Numbered from the stretch's first letter, positions 1-12,180 are shown. The stretch: 64,000 bases of DNA from Hepsetus odoe (GCA_017165825.1 CM029381.1:1983563-2047562), one strand, 5' to 3'. Made by a program: numbers and translations. Notes: generated by a model not told the origin, from the letters alone.

Positions 1-98
1 ACTCCCACACACACACACACACACAACTCTGTAACTAACACACTCCCTCCCTCTCTTCATTCCCCTCCCACCTCTCTCTCTCTCTCTCGCTCGCTCGC

Positions 99-145
<47 letters not shown>

Positions 146-397
146 CTCTGTTTCTGTCTGTGTCTCACTCCCTTACTCTTTTATATCCCACTCCTCTCTC
201 CTTCTTTAATGTTTATGGTCACGTACATTAACCTTTGATCTTTTTTGATCTGATCCCTTGAAACACAGTCTGTGTGTGTATATATATATATATATACATA
301 CACACACACACACTATATATATATATACACACACACTATATATACACACACACACTATATATATATACACACACACTATATATATATATACACACAC

Positions 398-435
<38 letters not shown>

Positions 436-440
436 ATATA
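1..440. repeat. Microsatellite cluster
   Basis: A (CA)n run near 6-26 is followed by a (CT)n run with short (CTCG)n interruptions (about 73-160) and a mosaic of (TA)n and (CA)n blocks at 270-440. The repeats stay open in several frames and give Tyr/Ile/His-rich translations that are not genes. Confidence 0.9.
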
Positions 441-1180
441 TATTGGCACTTTAACGTGGTGACCGACAGCTCCATAGGAAAGCAGTGATCATGACCATAG
501 AGGGGTCTACAAGCCCCCCAAAACCCCCTCTTTGGGACGAGTTGGTGTTGAGTCCAGAACTAATCTAGCATCAGTAAATGACCACACTGATGCTCTCATG
601 GCTGCGATCCCAGCCTCGCTGCAATGTTCCAGTCTTCACAGAAGGCTAGAGGGTGTTGCTGCAGCAAGCGCCTGCCTATTTATGTCCCTAAATTCAGAAG
701 AAACACTAGATCATGCACATATATTGGAGACAACTTGTCTGCATGATGTGTACACTGCATATTTACTACCATCTGCTGGTCAGTGCACTGAATAAAAAAC
801 GGAACGAGCTTCTAAACACAGGGCAGGGGTCACCAGTTGTGGTTCAGAGTTCAGCACAGTGTGGTAAGGTCCTCAGTCAAGCAAATCTGATTCAAATCAG
901 CAGTTAATCAGTAGGTTTGTGGGGAAATCACCCAACTGTGCTGGACAAAGGGCATTTAGACTTTTTTTTTTGATGACCCTGGGCTATGGTTCCTTGGAAC
1001 ACCTAGTATTGCTGGATGATTGGATCAGCCAAGCATTGATCGTGTCCTTTATGGAGCTCAGTTCTTTGTCTGAGCATGTGCTCAAGAGCGAAGGGAAAAC
1101 AGAAGGAGCGAAGAAGGGAGGAGAGACTGGAAGGGAGCAGAATTGGCTCCACAGACTCCTTAACCACCCAGACACCTCCT
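441..1180. other. Intergenic stretch, nothing recognised
   Basis: No domain, splice structure or repeat family could be recognised here. Short open frames lack coding character. The downstream part may be the 5' end of the stbd1-like retrocopy, but no homology could be confirmed by eye. Confidence 0.4.
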
Positions 1181-1199
1181 GCTGCACCAAGGTGACCCC

Positions 1200-1922
1200 C
1201 AGAGGGACACAGAGCTTGGCCTTCTGCATTGCCATCCCACCCGAGTGAACCCTTTCCCTGGAACGACCCAGCCGTCAAGAAGAAACCAGACGATATGGTC
1301 AACGCCAGGGAGGTGCACAAGAAGAAATTCCAAGCCACACTGGATTCCCTCATGGAGTTTGAGAGTGGTGTCTTTCCTGCCCAGGTCCACTCCCTCCACA
1401 TCCAAAAAAGCTGGTCGCTCCAAGAGAAGAAGGTCGCTCCAGAGAGGGGTGCTGCCAGGGCGGATTTGGTGACCAAAAAGGTGCCTCGGATGGTGAGGGT
1501 GAGCTTCGGGGTGCATGGGAGTTACGCACTCCTCCAGCCAGACACTTGCTGTGACAGGGAACCAGAAGGAGCCTGGTGCCTGAGGGAGTTTTACGCCACT
1601 CCAGAGAGTTAAGGACACGTTCTGGCACCATCGTCTTAAGTGCAGAGAGTCGGTTGGAGTGGAAGTTTGTTCTGTTGGAGGATGGCAAGGTTCAGCGCTG
1701 GGAGGAGGACAGATCGGTTGCTGATCCCAGGATCAGGAGTCCAGCTCTACTGCACTGGGGCCTGCCACTGAACAGTGCTTAAGAAAACCGTCAGACACAG
1801 TACTGTTGATCACGTCACCCTTGAATTCATATCATGATTTATGCTCACAAGGTGTTCTGCTTGCCATTTGATGATTTTGAAATAAACCCAAATGCATTCA
1901 AGTTTGGGAGGTAAAAAAAAAA
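1200..1922 (+). pseudogene. stbd1: stbd1-like (CBM20 starch-binding domain) processed pseudogene
   Basis: Translating the three + frames piecewise gives successive blocks of one CBM20 domain. VRVSFGVH lies near 1494-1520, then VTHSSSQTLAVTGNQKEPGA in another frame (about 1522-1582), KDTFWHHRLKCRESVGVE in a third (about 1611-1664), and WKFVLLEDGKVQRWEE at about 1660-1710. The last block matches the conserved core of STBD1/genethonin, a glycogen-binding protein of glycophagy. At least two frameshifts separate the blocks, so no CBM20 can be made. No introns interrupt the blocks. An AATAAA near 1880 is followed about 30 bp later by an A-tract (1913-1922), as expected of a retrotransposed mRNA. 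An open frame from 1229 upstream of the domain may be the linker. The family call rests on the domain core; the parental gene is not in the window. Confidence 0.72.
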
Positions 1923-2029
1923 ATTATATAAATATCTGTCCATTTCCTATCCTTTCTCCTAAACACTCCAGAAAACACACAAATGAATGAAATAATCTGG
2001 TCCATTTTAAAGCTTTGAGGGACCCAAAC

Positions 2030-2200
2030 ACAGAAGCCCCGCCTCTTTCCTGCTTCCGATTTGTTCACGGTGACATCAATCAGTCGTTCTGCGCTCTGAT
2101 TGGTTCGATGCTAAATCTGTACAGTGTCCAAGTGAAGGAGCGCTTTCGTCAAGTGCAACTCGATTGATTTTTATTTCTTCGACAGATATTATTTTTTCGG
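2030..2200 (+). promoter_or_regulatory. pdcl: pdcl promoter and non-coding first exon
   Basis: An inverted CCAAT box (ATTGG) lies near 2098 and is followed by GC-richer sequence. A probable non-coding exon 1 ends near 2200 at a donor reading GTAAGG. The next acceptor (CCCGCAG, ending 3567) lies 9 bases before the start codon. The transcription start is not resolved; about 2110-2160 is likely. Confidence 0.5.
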
Positions 2201-3576
2201 GTAAGGTTAAATTTATTTGTTCAAACACGCCTTGCATAATAATTAATTTAAAGTATATATCTGTGGGTTCAAATTCGTCGACAAGATTAGCATGCTGCTA
2301 GCTAGTTAGCCTAATAGCTAGTGGAAAAAAAAATTAAGTTTGAGAAATAAAACAGCACCTGACAGATTAGCTCTGTTATAGGGTTATTTTTAATTTTACC
2401 GAGAGAGCTTTTAAATCATTTTAGCTGCTATTAACCATGTGGATAAAACATTGTTTTGTCAGCTAGCGTTAGCCTGCTAATCAGTTGCCAGTTTAGCTCT
2501 TAGCCTGGCTTTGAAGGATTAAAAGAGGAAGAAAGCTAAATATCAGTTAATCTCGACAAAAAAGAACGCTGTTTCCTTGTTTGAGATCTCTTAATCTCCT
2601 TTTTATAGATTTATTCTCTAAATTTAGAAAGTTTTCTCGGTGTTGACGAACAGTTCATTTGATTTGTATGGAGCTCAGGTGGGATAAAATGTTGATTAAA
2701 ACAGCTCCATTATAGGCAATAAGAGGTCTATTACTCCAGTGTTTTTGAAATACTTAGATGTCCTTCCTACTACATGGCTTCATTTTGCTTTATCTTTACG
2801 TTTTTGTGAATACCACTTAAATAGGCCCTGTTTTTAGTCATCAAATGTAAATGAGCCATTCAGTGGGTTTTGTTGGTACACAGATCTCCTAACAGTGATG
2901 GTAAATGGAACCAGACGTTAAAAAATCCCCCCAAAACACCTCTAACCTTTTTGTGTAGTTTAAATGTGGGATATTGATTGTAAAATAGAAGAAATAAGTT
3001 AATATATGGTACATGGATCGCATACAACTGAGTCAAAATATACATATTTGCAGATTTATCAGGCACTTTTATCTAGGGTGTTGCCTAATAACAGAGAGAG
3101 TCTCTGGAGTTGCTAGGGTTGAAGAGTTCTGCACAGGAGCTTTCATGGTGTTGGAGAAAGAGCCAGGCTTGAACCCACAGCTTTTTGATCAGCAGCTGGA
3201 TCCTGCCCATAGGCTGCAAGCTCCCCCACCACTATTATTGGATGGATTTCCTCACAAAATCCAGACATTCATGTCCAGTATCATCAAGATAATAATTCCG
3301 TGGCTGTGATGGAGCGGTGATCTGTCCATATTTCTCCATCTTTGCCTTAAAAGGCCCCAGCACCCCCCGCCATTCTGATTAGAATAAAAATACTTGCATA
3401 TAGCAGTTTCCTGACTGATATGGGGATGTTTGCTGGTATAAAGGGCCTCTGAGCAATTCAATTCAATTTAATTAATGGTATTAGTGTTATTTACAGGCAG
3501 CAAAATAGATTTTCTTGTGGCAGCTCTTCCTTTTACCTCCTTTGTTTCTTTCCTTGTTTACCCGCAGCATTTTGTC

Positions 3577-5957
3577 ATGACAACTCTGGACGATAAGATA
3601 CTGGGCGAGAAGCTGCAGTACTACTACAGCAGCAGTGAAGATGAGGAGAGTGACCACGACGAAGACGAGGGTCAGTCTAAAACCATTCGGGACCAGGAGG
3701 TGCTGGAGACAGAGATCGACTACAGTCCTGATGGCAGTGCCGTCAACACAGGTGCATTTACACAGACACATCTTTTACAGAATTTCTTGGGAGCATAAAA
3801 CTAGACGAGAGGGTTTCAGGCACATAATATTCCTCAGATCACCAATCGAAGGGATTGACTCATCTCCCCCTTTGAAGCCACCAGATTATATTTACCATCA
3901 ACTGTATCTGAGCCACCTGGAAATTCACTTCTAATTGTCAAAATTTGAAGAGTTTAAAATAAAACACTCTTCTAGTGTAACTGCCTCTTTTAGTTTTCCA
4001 TGAGGCAAATCTAGTACACATTACCCAACACTACCACCACCATCATTCTTCAGCACAGCCTGAACCCTCTTAGACCAGCTTGTTTCTTTAATTCGTGTAA
4101 CAGTTCTCCAGGCTTTTGTTTGGACGCCAGTTGCCTTTTGTTTTCTGCTCTCTGTGGCGCTGATCCCACACTGATTCTGCCTCTGAAACTGTACAGGGAC
4201 TGCACTGAAAATGAGAGACAAAAACTTTGTCCTTCAGGAAGAACTGTTGATCAGCAATACATAAAAAAAACCTTTTTGGAAGTTGTACATGAAGGAATGA
4301 GGGAGGTTTGCACAAAACTGTATGTGAACATGTTGATGTGGATTCCTGCAGGTCCAAAAGGTGTGATAAATGATTGGAGGAAGTACAAGCAGCTGGAGAC
4401 GGAGCAGCGAGTGGAGCAGCAGAAGGAGATGGAGCGGCTGATCAAAAAACTCAGCATGACCTGCAAATCAAACCTGGATGAGGAAATGGACAAACGAAAA
4501 CAGAAAGAGCTGCAGGACAAAATCAATGGAAAGGTACTGGATCATTGCTACAGAATATATTGTACAGAAGATTGGAAAGTAGTTCAAAAGAATCAGAGTA
4601 AAGCTCTAAAGATGTAATACAGCATACATCAGCATAAAGCAAAAAAAAAGTATAATCATAAGGATTGATTGTCGGGTATCGTTTTGTCATATTTTTGCCT
4701 TTTCTTTCTTCCTAACATGCTGGTGTTCCTTGTATCCTTCCTCAGGTGGGTCTCAGAGTCGATGAGGAAGAGGATGAAGACGACGACGACGAAGCCTTCC
4801 TCCAGCAGTACCGGCAGCAGCGCATCGACGAGATGAGACGGCAGCTGAGTGGTGGGCGCCGTTTTGAACGTGTCATCAACATTTCCTCGGGGGAAGAGTT
4901 TCTGCGCGCTATCGACGAAGAGGGCAAAGGCACACTAGTGCTGGTGCACATATTCGAGCCGGACGTGCCGGCCTGCCAGGCCATGGAGGGCAGCCTGCTC
5001 TGCCTGGCTCTGCAGTACCCGCAGGTACGGCCTCTTCCGAAACCCACAGAAACACTTAATGAATTACTGAATAAATACAGATGTAGCTGCTGTCGAAATG
5101 AGGAAAGTTCACTGCCAAGGTGTTCAGGTGAGTGATGACACAGAACACACACACGTTGCCTGAACATGGGCTACAAAACTAATCATCAGAATCATGTTTA
5201 TTTTCATATACAGCTATTATTGTCAGACTGTAAAAAATACACACTGGATTAAAATCACAAAACGGTTATTACTGCTAGATCGTAAAAACGACATGCTGCC
5301 ATGTCATGGTGAAACACAGCCCAGCACACACAGTGAACCACAACAAAATTCAACCGCTGCTTTTTACCCAGACACACTGTGCAGCAGGGGGCAGCTATTT
5401 AAAGCTCCCGGGCAGCAGTGATAGGGATGGTACCTGGTACATCAGGGCAACCTACTGATCTGGGATTCGAACCCGTGACCTTCCGATCCTTGGGCCTTGC
5501 CTAGGTTTATACGGAATTAAAATACCAACACAGTTATACTGGATTACAGTTCTCAGTATTCATCTCCTAAATTATAGCAACCCAAGTAAAACGGACAGAT
5601 CAAACAGGAACTCTCCTCTAATACCTCTACTTTTTGTGTCCTCTAATACCTCTACTTTTTGTGTTTGTGTGTTTGCAGGTGAAGTTCTGTCAGGCCCGAG
5701 GGTCGGTACTGGGCACCAGCGCTCTGTTCCGCAGCTCCGCCCTGCCGGCTCTGCTGCTGTACCGTGGCGGAGAGCTGGTGGGGAATCTGGTGCGGGTCTC
5801 CGATCAGCTGGGTGAAGACTTCTATGCCACTGACGTGGAGGCACTTCTGCAGGAGTACGGCCTACTGCCGGAGAAACACACACACACGCAGTCATCCATT
5901 CGCAACGCAGCGGTCACACACACCGCCGACTCCGACAGCGACCTGGATATAGACTAA
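3577..5957 (+). CDS. pdcl: Phosducin-like protein (PhLP1), 5-exon gene
   Basis: Coding exons are 3577-3751, 4352-4533, 4746-5024 and 5679-5957. Phases match at every junction and give 304 aa, close to the 301 aa of human PDCL. Residues 59-72 (GPKGVINDWRKYKQ) are the G-beta-gamma-binding helix shared by all phosducins. Residues 120-290 are the thioredoxin-like domain, including the RRFERVINI and LVLVHIFEPDVPACQAM stretches. An acidic, Ser-rich N-terminus (SSSEDEESDHDEDEG) and an acidic tail (DSDSDLDID) carry probable CK2 sites, known in this family to control activity. PhLP1 is a cytosolic co-chaperone of CCT/TRiC that releases folded G-beta for pairing with G-gamma. The start ATG follows the exon 2 acceptor closely and matches the family N-terminus (MTTLDDKILGEKLQYYYS). 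The coding sequence looks intact. Confidence 0.97.
5290..5505 (-). repeat. SINE-B copy in pdcl intron 4
   Basis: The reverse complement carries a degenerate tRNA B-box (GGGTTCGAATCCC), then the family body and a diverged tail, matching the copies at 15666 and 55218. Confidence 0.7.
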
Positions 5958-7285
5958 ACACACATCATACAGCAGCGTACACTGAGATTTTCCCACACAC
6001 ACACACACACACACACGGACGGTAACTCCTGGCCAATTGGTGTGACCAAACAAGACTTGCATCTGTGTGCAGACATTCTCGCGTTGGATTTTGGAATTGG
6101 ATTTTGTCCAGCTACTGTAATTATGAGTAATGTCCACACAGAGCTTTTTAGGGGGATTTCACCCGTTTCTCTGAATTTATGCCGAGAAAGAAATAAAGTC
6201 ACAGCTATTCTTTCCTTCACAGTGGTGGTGAATGGAACCAGATGTCCCAAACCTGTGCATTTTATTTCCTCCAGTGAAGCTTTACGTGTCTCTGTGGGAC
6301 GGTGATGATGGTTAACCAGTCTGAACTGAATCTGTTCCGCCTCCCACCTCTCCCTTCACCGTGAACAGGTTATCTTTTTGTCCTGCTCTGGGAAAAGGAT
6401 GTGTTAGGCAGCGTCTTCTTTCCTGGGAGGGAGACGTTCGGTTCCATTCGCTAACACTGGGAACGACTCGCTCCATCCGAACTCGCTCTGAATGAATCTG
6501 TTTACAGAAACCAGAGGAATTCCTCTTTAAATCACTGGACCAAATGACTGGACAGACAAGTGTGTGTGTGTGTGTGAGAGAGAGAGAAAGTCCCTGTAAT
6601 TATTTTAGTAACCTGTATAATTCCTGAGTATGTTTTACTTTTTCGTCATAAATGCTTTAGTTTCTGCTGTATGCAATCCAAGAGGCAGAAAAAGAACCAT
6701 TTATAGAACTATTTATTGTAGATTTAGCTGAATGTGAATTATTTTGTTTATATGCTCCATTTTCTTTTCCGCCTAGATATGATTCAGGCCCCTAAAGCTT
6801 CTGTTTAGTTTCGTGTTCATTAAATCGGCCATTTCTTCTCCAACGCTCTTCTCTGTTCTTGTACTTTTTTTTTCTCCCGCCCCAAATTCTGAAAGGTCCT
6901 CAAGAAGCGAATCTCAAAAGAAAATGTGTGCAGTGTGTTCTGGATAGTGTAGTGAGAAAACAAAAAGGGGGAAACGATATAAAATCATGAATTCTGTGAG
7001 AAAAATGCTGCTGCACTCCTAAAAGCTGACCTCTCCCTCCAAGTATTCTATATGAACAATTCTTTTCCCGAGGAGTGCGGCGGGGAAACATCCTGGACGA
7101 GTTGCCAGTTCCTCACACACACACACACTCAAGGGCAATTTGGCATCTCCAATCCACCTGATGTGCAGGTCTTTGAAGGATGGGAGTAAACACACAGGGA
7201 GCATGTCCACTCCACAAAGAAAGGACCCGGACTCTCCTATCCAGGACATTCTCGCTATAAGGTGACCGCACCAGCACTACATACA
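5958..7285. other. pdcl 3' UTR and downstream spacer
   Basis: A (CA)n run lies at 5993-6016. AATAAA at about 6191 is a candidate poly(A) signal for pdcl. Positions 6220-6440 resemble 49335-49540 (a dispersed repeat), and (GT)n is at 6561-6576. No gene was recognised in 6440-7285. Confidence 0.5.
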
Positions 7286-7289
7286 CTCT

Positions 7290-8172
7290 CACACAGTGGA
7301 GAAAACAAGTATTGAACGTTTTTCAAATATTGATATTTTTAATGGGCACATGAAATTGAATCCAGATGTCAGTACAACCCAAATAATCCACACATGAAGA
7401 AATCCAAACAAATCCTTGATGAGGTGCGAGTAGTAAAGCGGCCCGACGGGGAAGAAGTGAACGTGCCTACTGATATTTAATACCGCGCAGAAAAGCCTTT
7501 GTTGGTAATGACCGCTTCAGGACACGAGTGGAGAAACTAGTCGCATTGTTCAGGTGTGATTTTTGGGGATTGACTGGGCCACTCTAGCAGTTTTCTTTCT
7601 CCGAGAACTATGGAGAGCTTCCTTGGTGTTCCATATTTGTCTTGCGGAGATGTCCGCCCTCGTTTCATCTTCAGCATCCTGGTAGATGGTGGCAGATTCT
7701 TATCAAGAGTGTTGTTTTTGGAGTGACGTGCGGAGCCATTTCTCCTCCAAGCATGGTGCATGCAAAGAGTTCGGTCTTCGCCTAGTCTGATAAGACCATC
7801 TTCTCCCAGTACTTCCTTGGCTTGTCCAAATGTTGTGCGTCAAACTTTAAAATATGCTTCTTCTCCAGCAGTGGAGTCTCGCGCGTAGCGGCCGTGTCGG
7901 TTGAGTGTGTTCCTTGTGCATCATGTAACTGCTAATTCCAGGTCTTTCTGAAGCTCCCCATGAGTGGTCCTTGGTTCTTGGACAACTTCTGATTATTCTT
8001 TTGACTCCTCTGTCAGAAGTCTTGCGAGGAGCACCTGGTTGTGGTCAGTTTATGGTGAAATGATGTTCCTCCCACTTCCGGGTTCTAGCGCTGCTCACTG
8101 GATCCTTCAGAAGCTCAGAAAAATGTGTACCTGAGGCCATCAGAACGTTTTACAGCAAAAAGGTCAAGAAGA
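7290..8172 (-). mobile_element. Degenerate Tc1/mariner transposon
   Basis: The left edge CAGTGGAGAAAACAAGTATT (7296) resembles a Tc1-family inverted-repeat end. On the - strand, broken frames hold transposase pieces such as LLEWPSQSP near 7565-7600, matching the WPSQSPDLNP motif before the catalytic Glu. The downstream portion (8040-8170) also reads as Tc1 non-coding sequence. Frameshifts make it non-autonomous. Confidence 0.65.
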
Positions 8173-8174
8173 TC

Positions 8175-8325
8175 CTGCGAATCCCTCCTCTGGCACTACC
8201 ATCACTGGGTCCCTGAGCAAGACCCTTAACCCTGAGTGTCTCCATGGAGACTGTCCCTGTAGTTAGGACATGGAAGTCGCTCTGGATAAGAGCGTCTGCT
8301 AAATGCCGCAAATGTGAATGATGGG
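8175..8325 (+). repeat. SINE-A copy, 5'-truncated
   Basis: The copy starts within the tRNA-like B-box region and continues through the conserved body (ACTGGGTCCCTGAGCAAGAC) to the tail AGTCGCTCTGGATAAGAGCG. Fuller copies lie at 17113, 20852, 26043 and 63751. Confidence 0.85.
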
Positions 8326-8484
8326 TGTCGGGATCACATTCTTAATACTGACAGAGTTCAGCTGTTTCTTGGCCTTCCATGACTTGCACTTCATTTGTTC
8401 TTCAATTATTTAAAAAATCATTAATAAAAATTATTAAATAAAATGTTAATAAAAATACCTCTTCCCTGTATCATTCCCATTTTC

Positions 8485-8812
8485 TACCCATCACTTCATT
8501 GAATACATGAAGAGACAGAAGGATTTGAGGAAGCCTACATCCACAGAAGATCTGTGGTTAGTTCTCCAAGATGTTTGGAACAGCCTACCAGCAGAGTTCC
8601 TTCAAAAACTGCAAGTGTACCTAGAAGAATTTATGCTGTTTTGAAGGCAAAGGGTGGTCACACCAGACATTGATCTGATTTAGATTCTCTTTTGTTCATT
8701 CACTGCATTTTGTTGATTGATGAAAATAAATGATGAACACTTCCATTTCTGAAAGCGTTCTTTATTTACAGCATTTTTCACACCTGCCTGAAACGTTTGT
8801 TCAGTATATCAG
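8485..8812 (+). mobile_element. Tc1/mariner transposase 3' end
   Basis: The + frame encodes the C-terminal end of a Tc1-like DDE transposase: WNSLPAEFLQKL near 8575-8615, then PRRIYAVLKAKGGHT near 8622-8665 and a stop. AT-rich sequence toward the terminal repeat follows. Only the 3' part of the element is present. Confidence 0.75.
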
Positions 8813-8814
8813 AG

Positions 8815-9170
8815 TTAAAGATGCTGAGATTTTCGTTGGGTGTAACGAGGATGGACGGCATTAGAAATGAGTGTATTAGAGGGACGGCTCAGGTTAGACG
8901 TCTTGGAGACAAAGTTAGAGAAGCAAGCTTGCGTTGGTTTGGACATGTCCAGAGGAGAGATGAGGATTATATTGGAAGGAGGATGTGGAAGAGCTGCCAG
9001 GAAAGAGGAGAAGAGGAAGACCAAAGAGGAGGTTTATGGATGTGGTGAGAGAGGACATGCAGGTGGTTGGTTTGAAGTAGGAAGATGCAAAAGACAGGAA
9101 GAAATGGAGACGGTTGATCCGCTGTGGCGACTCCTAAACGGGAGCAGCCGAAAGAAAAGAAGTACCACCT
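8815..9170 (+). mobile_element. RTE-type LINE, 3' end
   Basis: An open frame encodes REASLRWFGHVQRRDEDYIG, the C-terminal signature of RTE-like reverse transcriptases in fish. The segment ends with the usual 3' terminus (CTCCTAAACGGGAGCAGCCG, about 9129-9148). The copy is strongly 5'-truncated. The 5' half of the same type of element lies at 45990-47285 on the other strand. Confidence 0.75.
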
Positions 9171-9329
9171 ATTATATGTACTTTTGTCTGTAGCAGTAGA
9201 ACCGCATTTCTGGGTTCTGATCGCTTCGGCATCCTAACCTCAGTATAAACTCTTCATTCTATCTCTTCTATCGCTTCCTTTTTGCAAGGACGTGCCTAAA
9301 GATACCAGTCCTCATGTCCTGTAGACCAT

Positions 9330-11777
9330 ATCGATGCGCTCATAACCACAGAGGGAGAACCTCAGTAACCCTCTCAGATTTATCTCTCCTCTCAGCCTCT
9401 CACCCAGGTCTGCGGGGGGTTATGGAACTGTCAATCTTCAGTACAGAAAGCTGACTCAATCTCTGGACTCGCATCTCTTCACTCTTTCGATTTCATGGCT
9501 CTCACAGAAACATGGATCACACCTGAGAACACCACCACACCTGCAGCGCTGTCCTCTGCCTTCACCTTCTCCCACACCCCACGCTCTGTGGGCAGGGGGG
9601 GAGGTACAGGTTTGCTCCTATCACGTAAATGGCGCTTTGTGCCTCTCAGTCGTAACCACCTCTATTTCATCCTTCGAATTCCATTCTGTTACTATAACAT
9701 ATCCTATTAAACTTCACATCATTGTCCTCTACCGTCCCCCTTACTCGGTAATCTCATCGATGAGCTAGATATCCTCCTAAGCTCGTTCCCAGATGACAAC
9801 TCTCCTATGATCCTTCTGCTGTAGAAGTCAATACTAATGACTTCTCTCCTCCTTCAGCCATTCAACTGACCAACTCTGTCCTTTAATTCACACAATAAGA
9901 CGTGTCTCTCCACCAGCCCCATGGCTGTCTGAAGTTTTGAACAACAACCATAGAGAACTGAAGATCAACTGAAAGGAAGCGGAGGAAATCACAATGCTCT
10001 CTCCTCGTATCGCTCTCTTCTCTCCAATTTTGCTTTCGGAACTAACCCTCGTAAACTTTTTGACACTTTTTCATTTCTTCTAAAATCACCTTGTCCTCCT
10101 ATTGTCTCAACTCTCTCCACAGATGACTATGCTTAATTCTTTGATGAGAAAACTGAGGCAATTAGAAGATCCTTCTATATAATAGACAATTCTCCAGCAC
10201 AGCCTAAAGCATCCCGTGACCACCAACTCCTTGGCCTCTCACTGCTCTCCATGGAGGAGGTACTGCTGCTCTGAAGTCCAGCAATCCCACCACCTCTCCC
10301 CTTGATCCGATCCCATCGTCTCTACTCCTAGAGATGTCTTCAGACCTTCTTCCACATGTCAGCCATAGTCACTCCAATTCTGAAGAAACCCTCTCTGGAC
10401 TGCACAGACCTGAACAACTACAGACCGGATTCTCTTCTCCCCTTTCTATCCAAAATCTTAGAACGAGCTGTATATAATCAACTGGATGTTTTCTTATCTA
10501 AAAACAGGCTCTAGGATCCCTTCCAGTCTGGATTCAAACCAGTGCACTCGACAGAATCTGCTCTTCTGGCTGTCTCTCAAGAACTCCATGCTGCAAGATC
10601 AAACAACCTGTCCTCAGTCCTGATTCTCCTGGACTTCTCGGCAGCCTTCGACACTGAACCACCAGATCCTCCTGACCACTCTCTCCAACTTGGGCATTGC
10701 GGGTACAGCCTGCAGTGGTTTTCCTCTTACCTGCAGGATCGGCAGTACGAAGTGTCATAGCAGGGCCCTCAGTCAACACCACTGGCGTTCCCCAAAGATC
10801 TGTCCTTGGTCCTCTTCTTTTTTCTCTATATACTGACTCTCTGGGGGAGGTCATACTCTCTCATGGCTTCTCCTATCATTCTTATGCAGATGTCACTCAA
10901 CTAATCCTCTCTTTTCCCTCCTACGATCAACAGGTCTCTACCCGAATCTCTAACTGCCTGGCTGACATCTCTGCATGGATGACGTCACATCATCTCAAGC
11001 TCAGTCCCACCAATACTGACCTTCTCTACATAGAAGGCCATCAATCACCACGACTGGATCTTCATATCTCCTTTGGCAGTTCACTTCTTGTCCCATCTAG
11101 AACTGCTAGGAATCTCTGTGTCACTTTTGATAATGAGCTCTCCTTCTACTCTCATATCGTTAATCTTTCTAGGTCCTGCAGACACCTTCTCTTCAACATT
11201 AGAAGAATCAGTCCTTTCCTCAGCACCCAGGCAGCCCAGCTGCTGGTCCAGTCCTTGGTCATCTCCAAGCTGGATTACTGTAACTCTCATCTGGCAGGTC
11301 TTCCACTGAAGGCAACAAGACCACGACAACTGATTCAAAACGCTGCTGCAAGACTCATCTTCAACTGTCCCAAGTTCTCTTCTTCCACGCCTCTGCTGCG
11401 GGGCCTACACTGGCTCCCGGTGGCTGCTCGTATCAGGTTCAAATCTTTAACTCTTGCTTACAAGGCTTCTAACAGCCTCGTACCCTCATACCTGACTGCT
11501 CTTATTTAACAATGTGTCTCTTCTCGTCCTCTCAGACCATCAAGCACTGCTCACCTTGAAGCCCCACCACTGAAGAGGAGAGGAAGACACGCGTCGAGAC
11601 TCCTCAGTCCTGGTTCCTCAGTGGTGGAACGAACTCCCCCGTTGCACAGGCTGTAACAGTTAATCAGCAGTTTCTGATCTGAGCTGGTTACTAATATGAT
11701 GATCAGATGTGGAAACAAAGCACTGTTGTAAGTCGCTCTGGATAAGAGTGTCTGCTAAATGCTGTAAATGTATATAT
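9330..11777 (+). mobile_element. L2-type LINE, 5'-truncated and mutated
   Basis: Piecewise + strand frames give an AP-endonuclease fragment (MALTETWITP at 9495) and reverse-transcriptase blocks: LILLDFSAAFDT near 10620, TGVPQRSVLGPLLFSLYTDS near 10785, and SYHSYADVTQL near 10880, where the usual YADD box is altered. A long C-terminal frame (10697-11509) includes KLDYCNSHLAGLP and LHWLPVAARIRFK. Stops and frameshifts break it. The 3' end (GTCGCTCTGGATAAGAGTGT, 11732-11751) is almost identical to the tail of SINE-A. Confidence 0.85.
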
Positions 11778-12180
11778 ACATATAATATATAATATATATA
11801 TATATACATTTTTTAAAGAAATGAATTGTGTTAAATATTACCCGATCACACCTGCTCCCAGTTCTTTTTTTCAGAAGAAGAGGAAAACACCTAGGAGCCG
11901 TCAGAAAAACCATTGTTAGTGCTGTCTGTTCACCATAGTCCGAGTGAACTTGTTTACGGACTGTTTTGTTTTCTTTGTAAGAATTAAGTTTACTTGAACA
12001 TCAGGGGCGGAAAACTAAACCATCAGGAATCTGCAGAAAGAAAGACGCAGCGGTTTAGTTACTCCTCTCATCTGAAGTATTAACACTGCTGGTCCTCGCG
12101 CGGAAAGATCCGGATTAGACCTGGTGTGAACTGGCCTCCGAGTTCGAGTCCGGATCGGCCGTGACGCGGCCCCACTGACG
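11778..12180. other. Spacer upstream of sec16a
   Basis: A short (TA)n tract lies at 11770-11810, followed by unassigned sequence that grows GC-richer toward the sec16a promoter. No gene or repeat was recognised. Confidence 0.5.

Noticed and set aside
206..488. Four overlapping Tyr/Ile/His-rich open frames
   Set aside because: They are translations of (TA)n and (CA)n microsatellites, open on both strands.
10534..10854. 106-codon - strand frame
   Set aside because: It is the antisense shadow of the L2-type reverse transcriptase.
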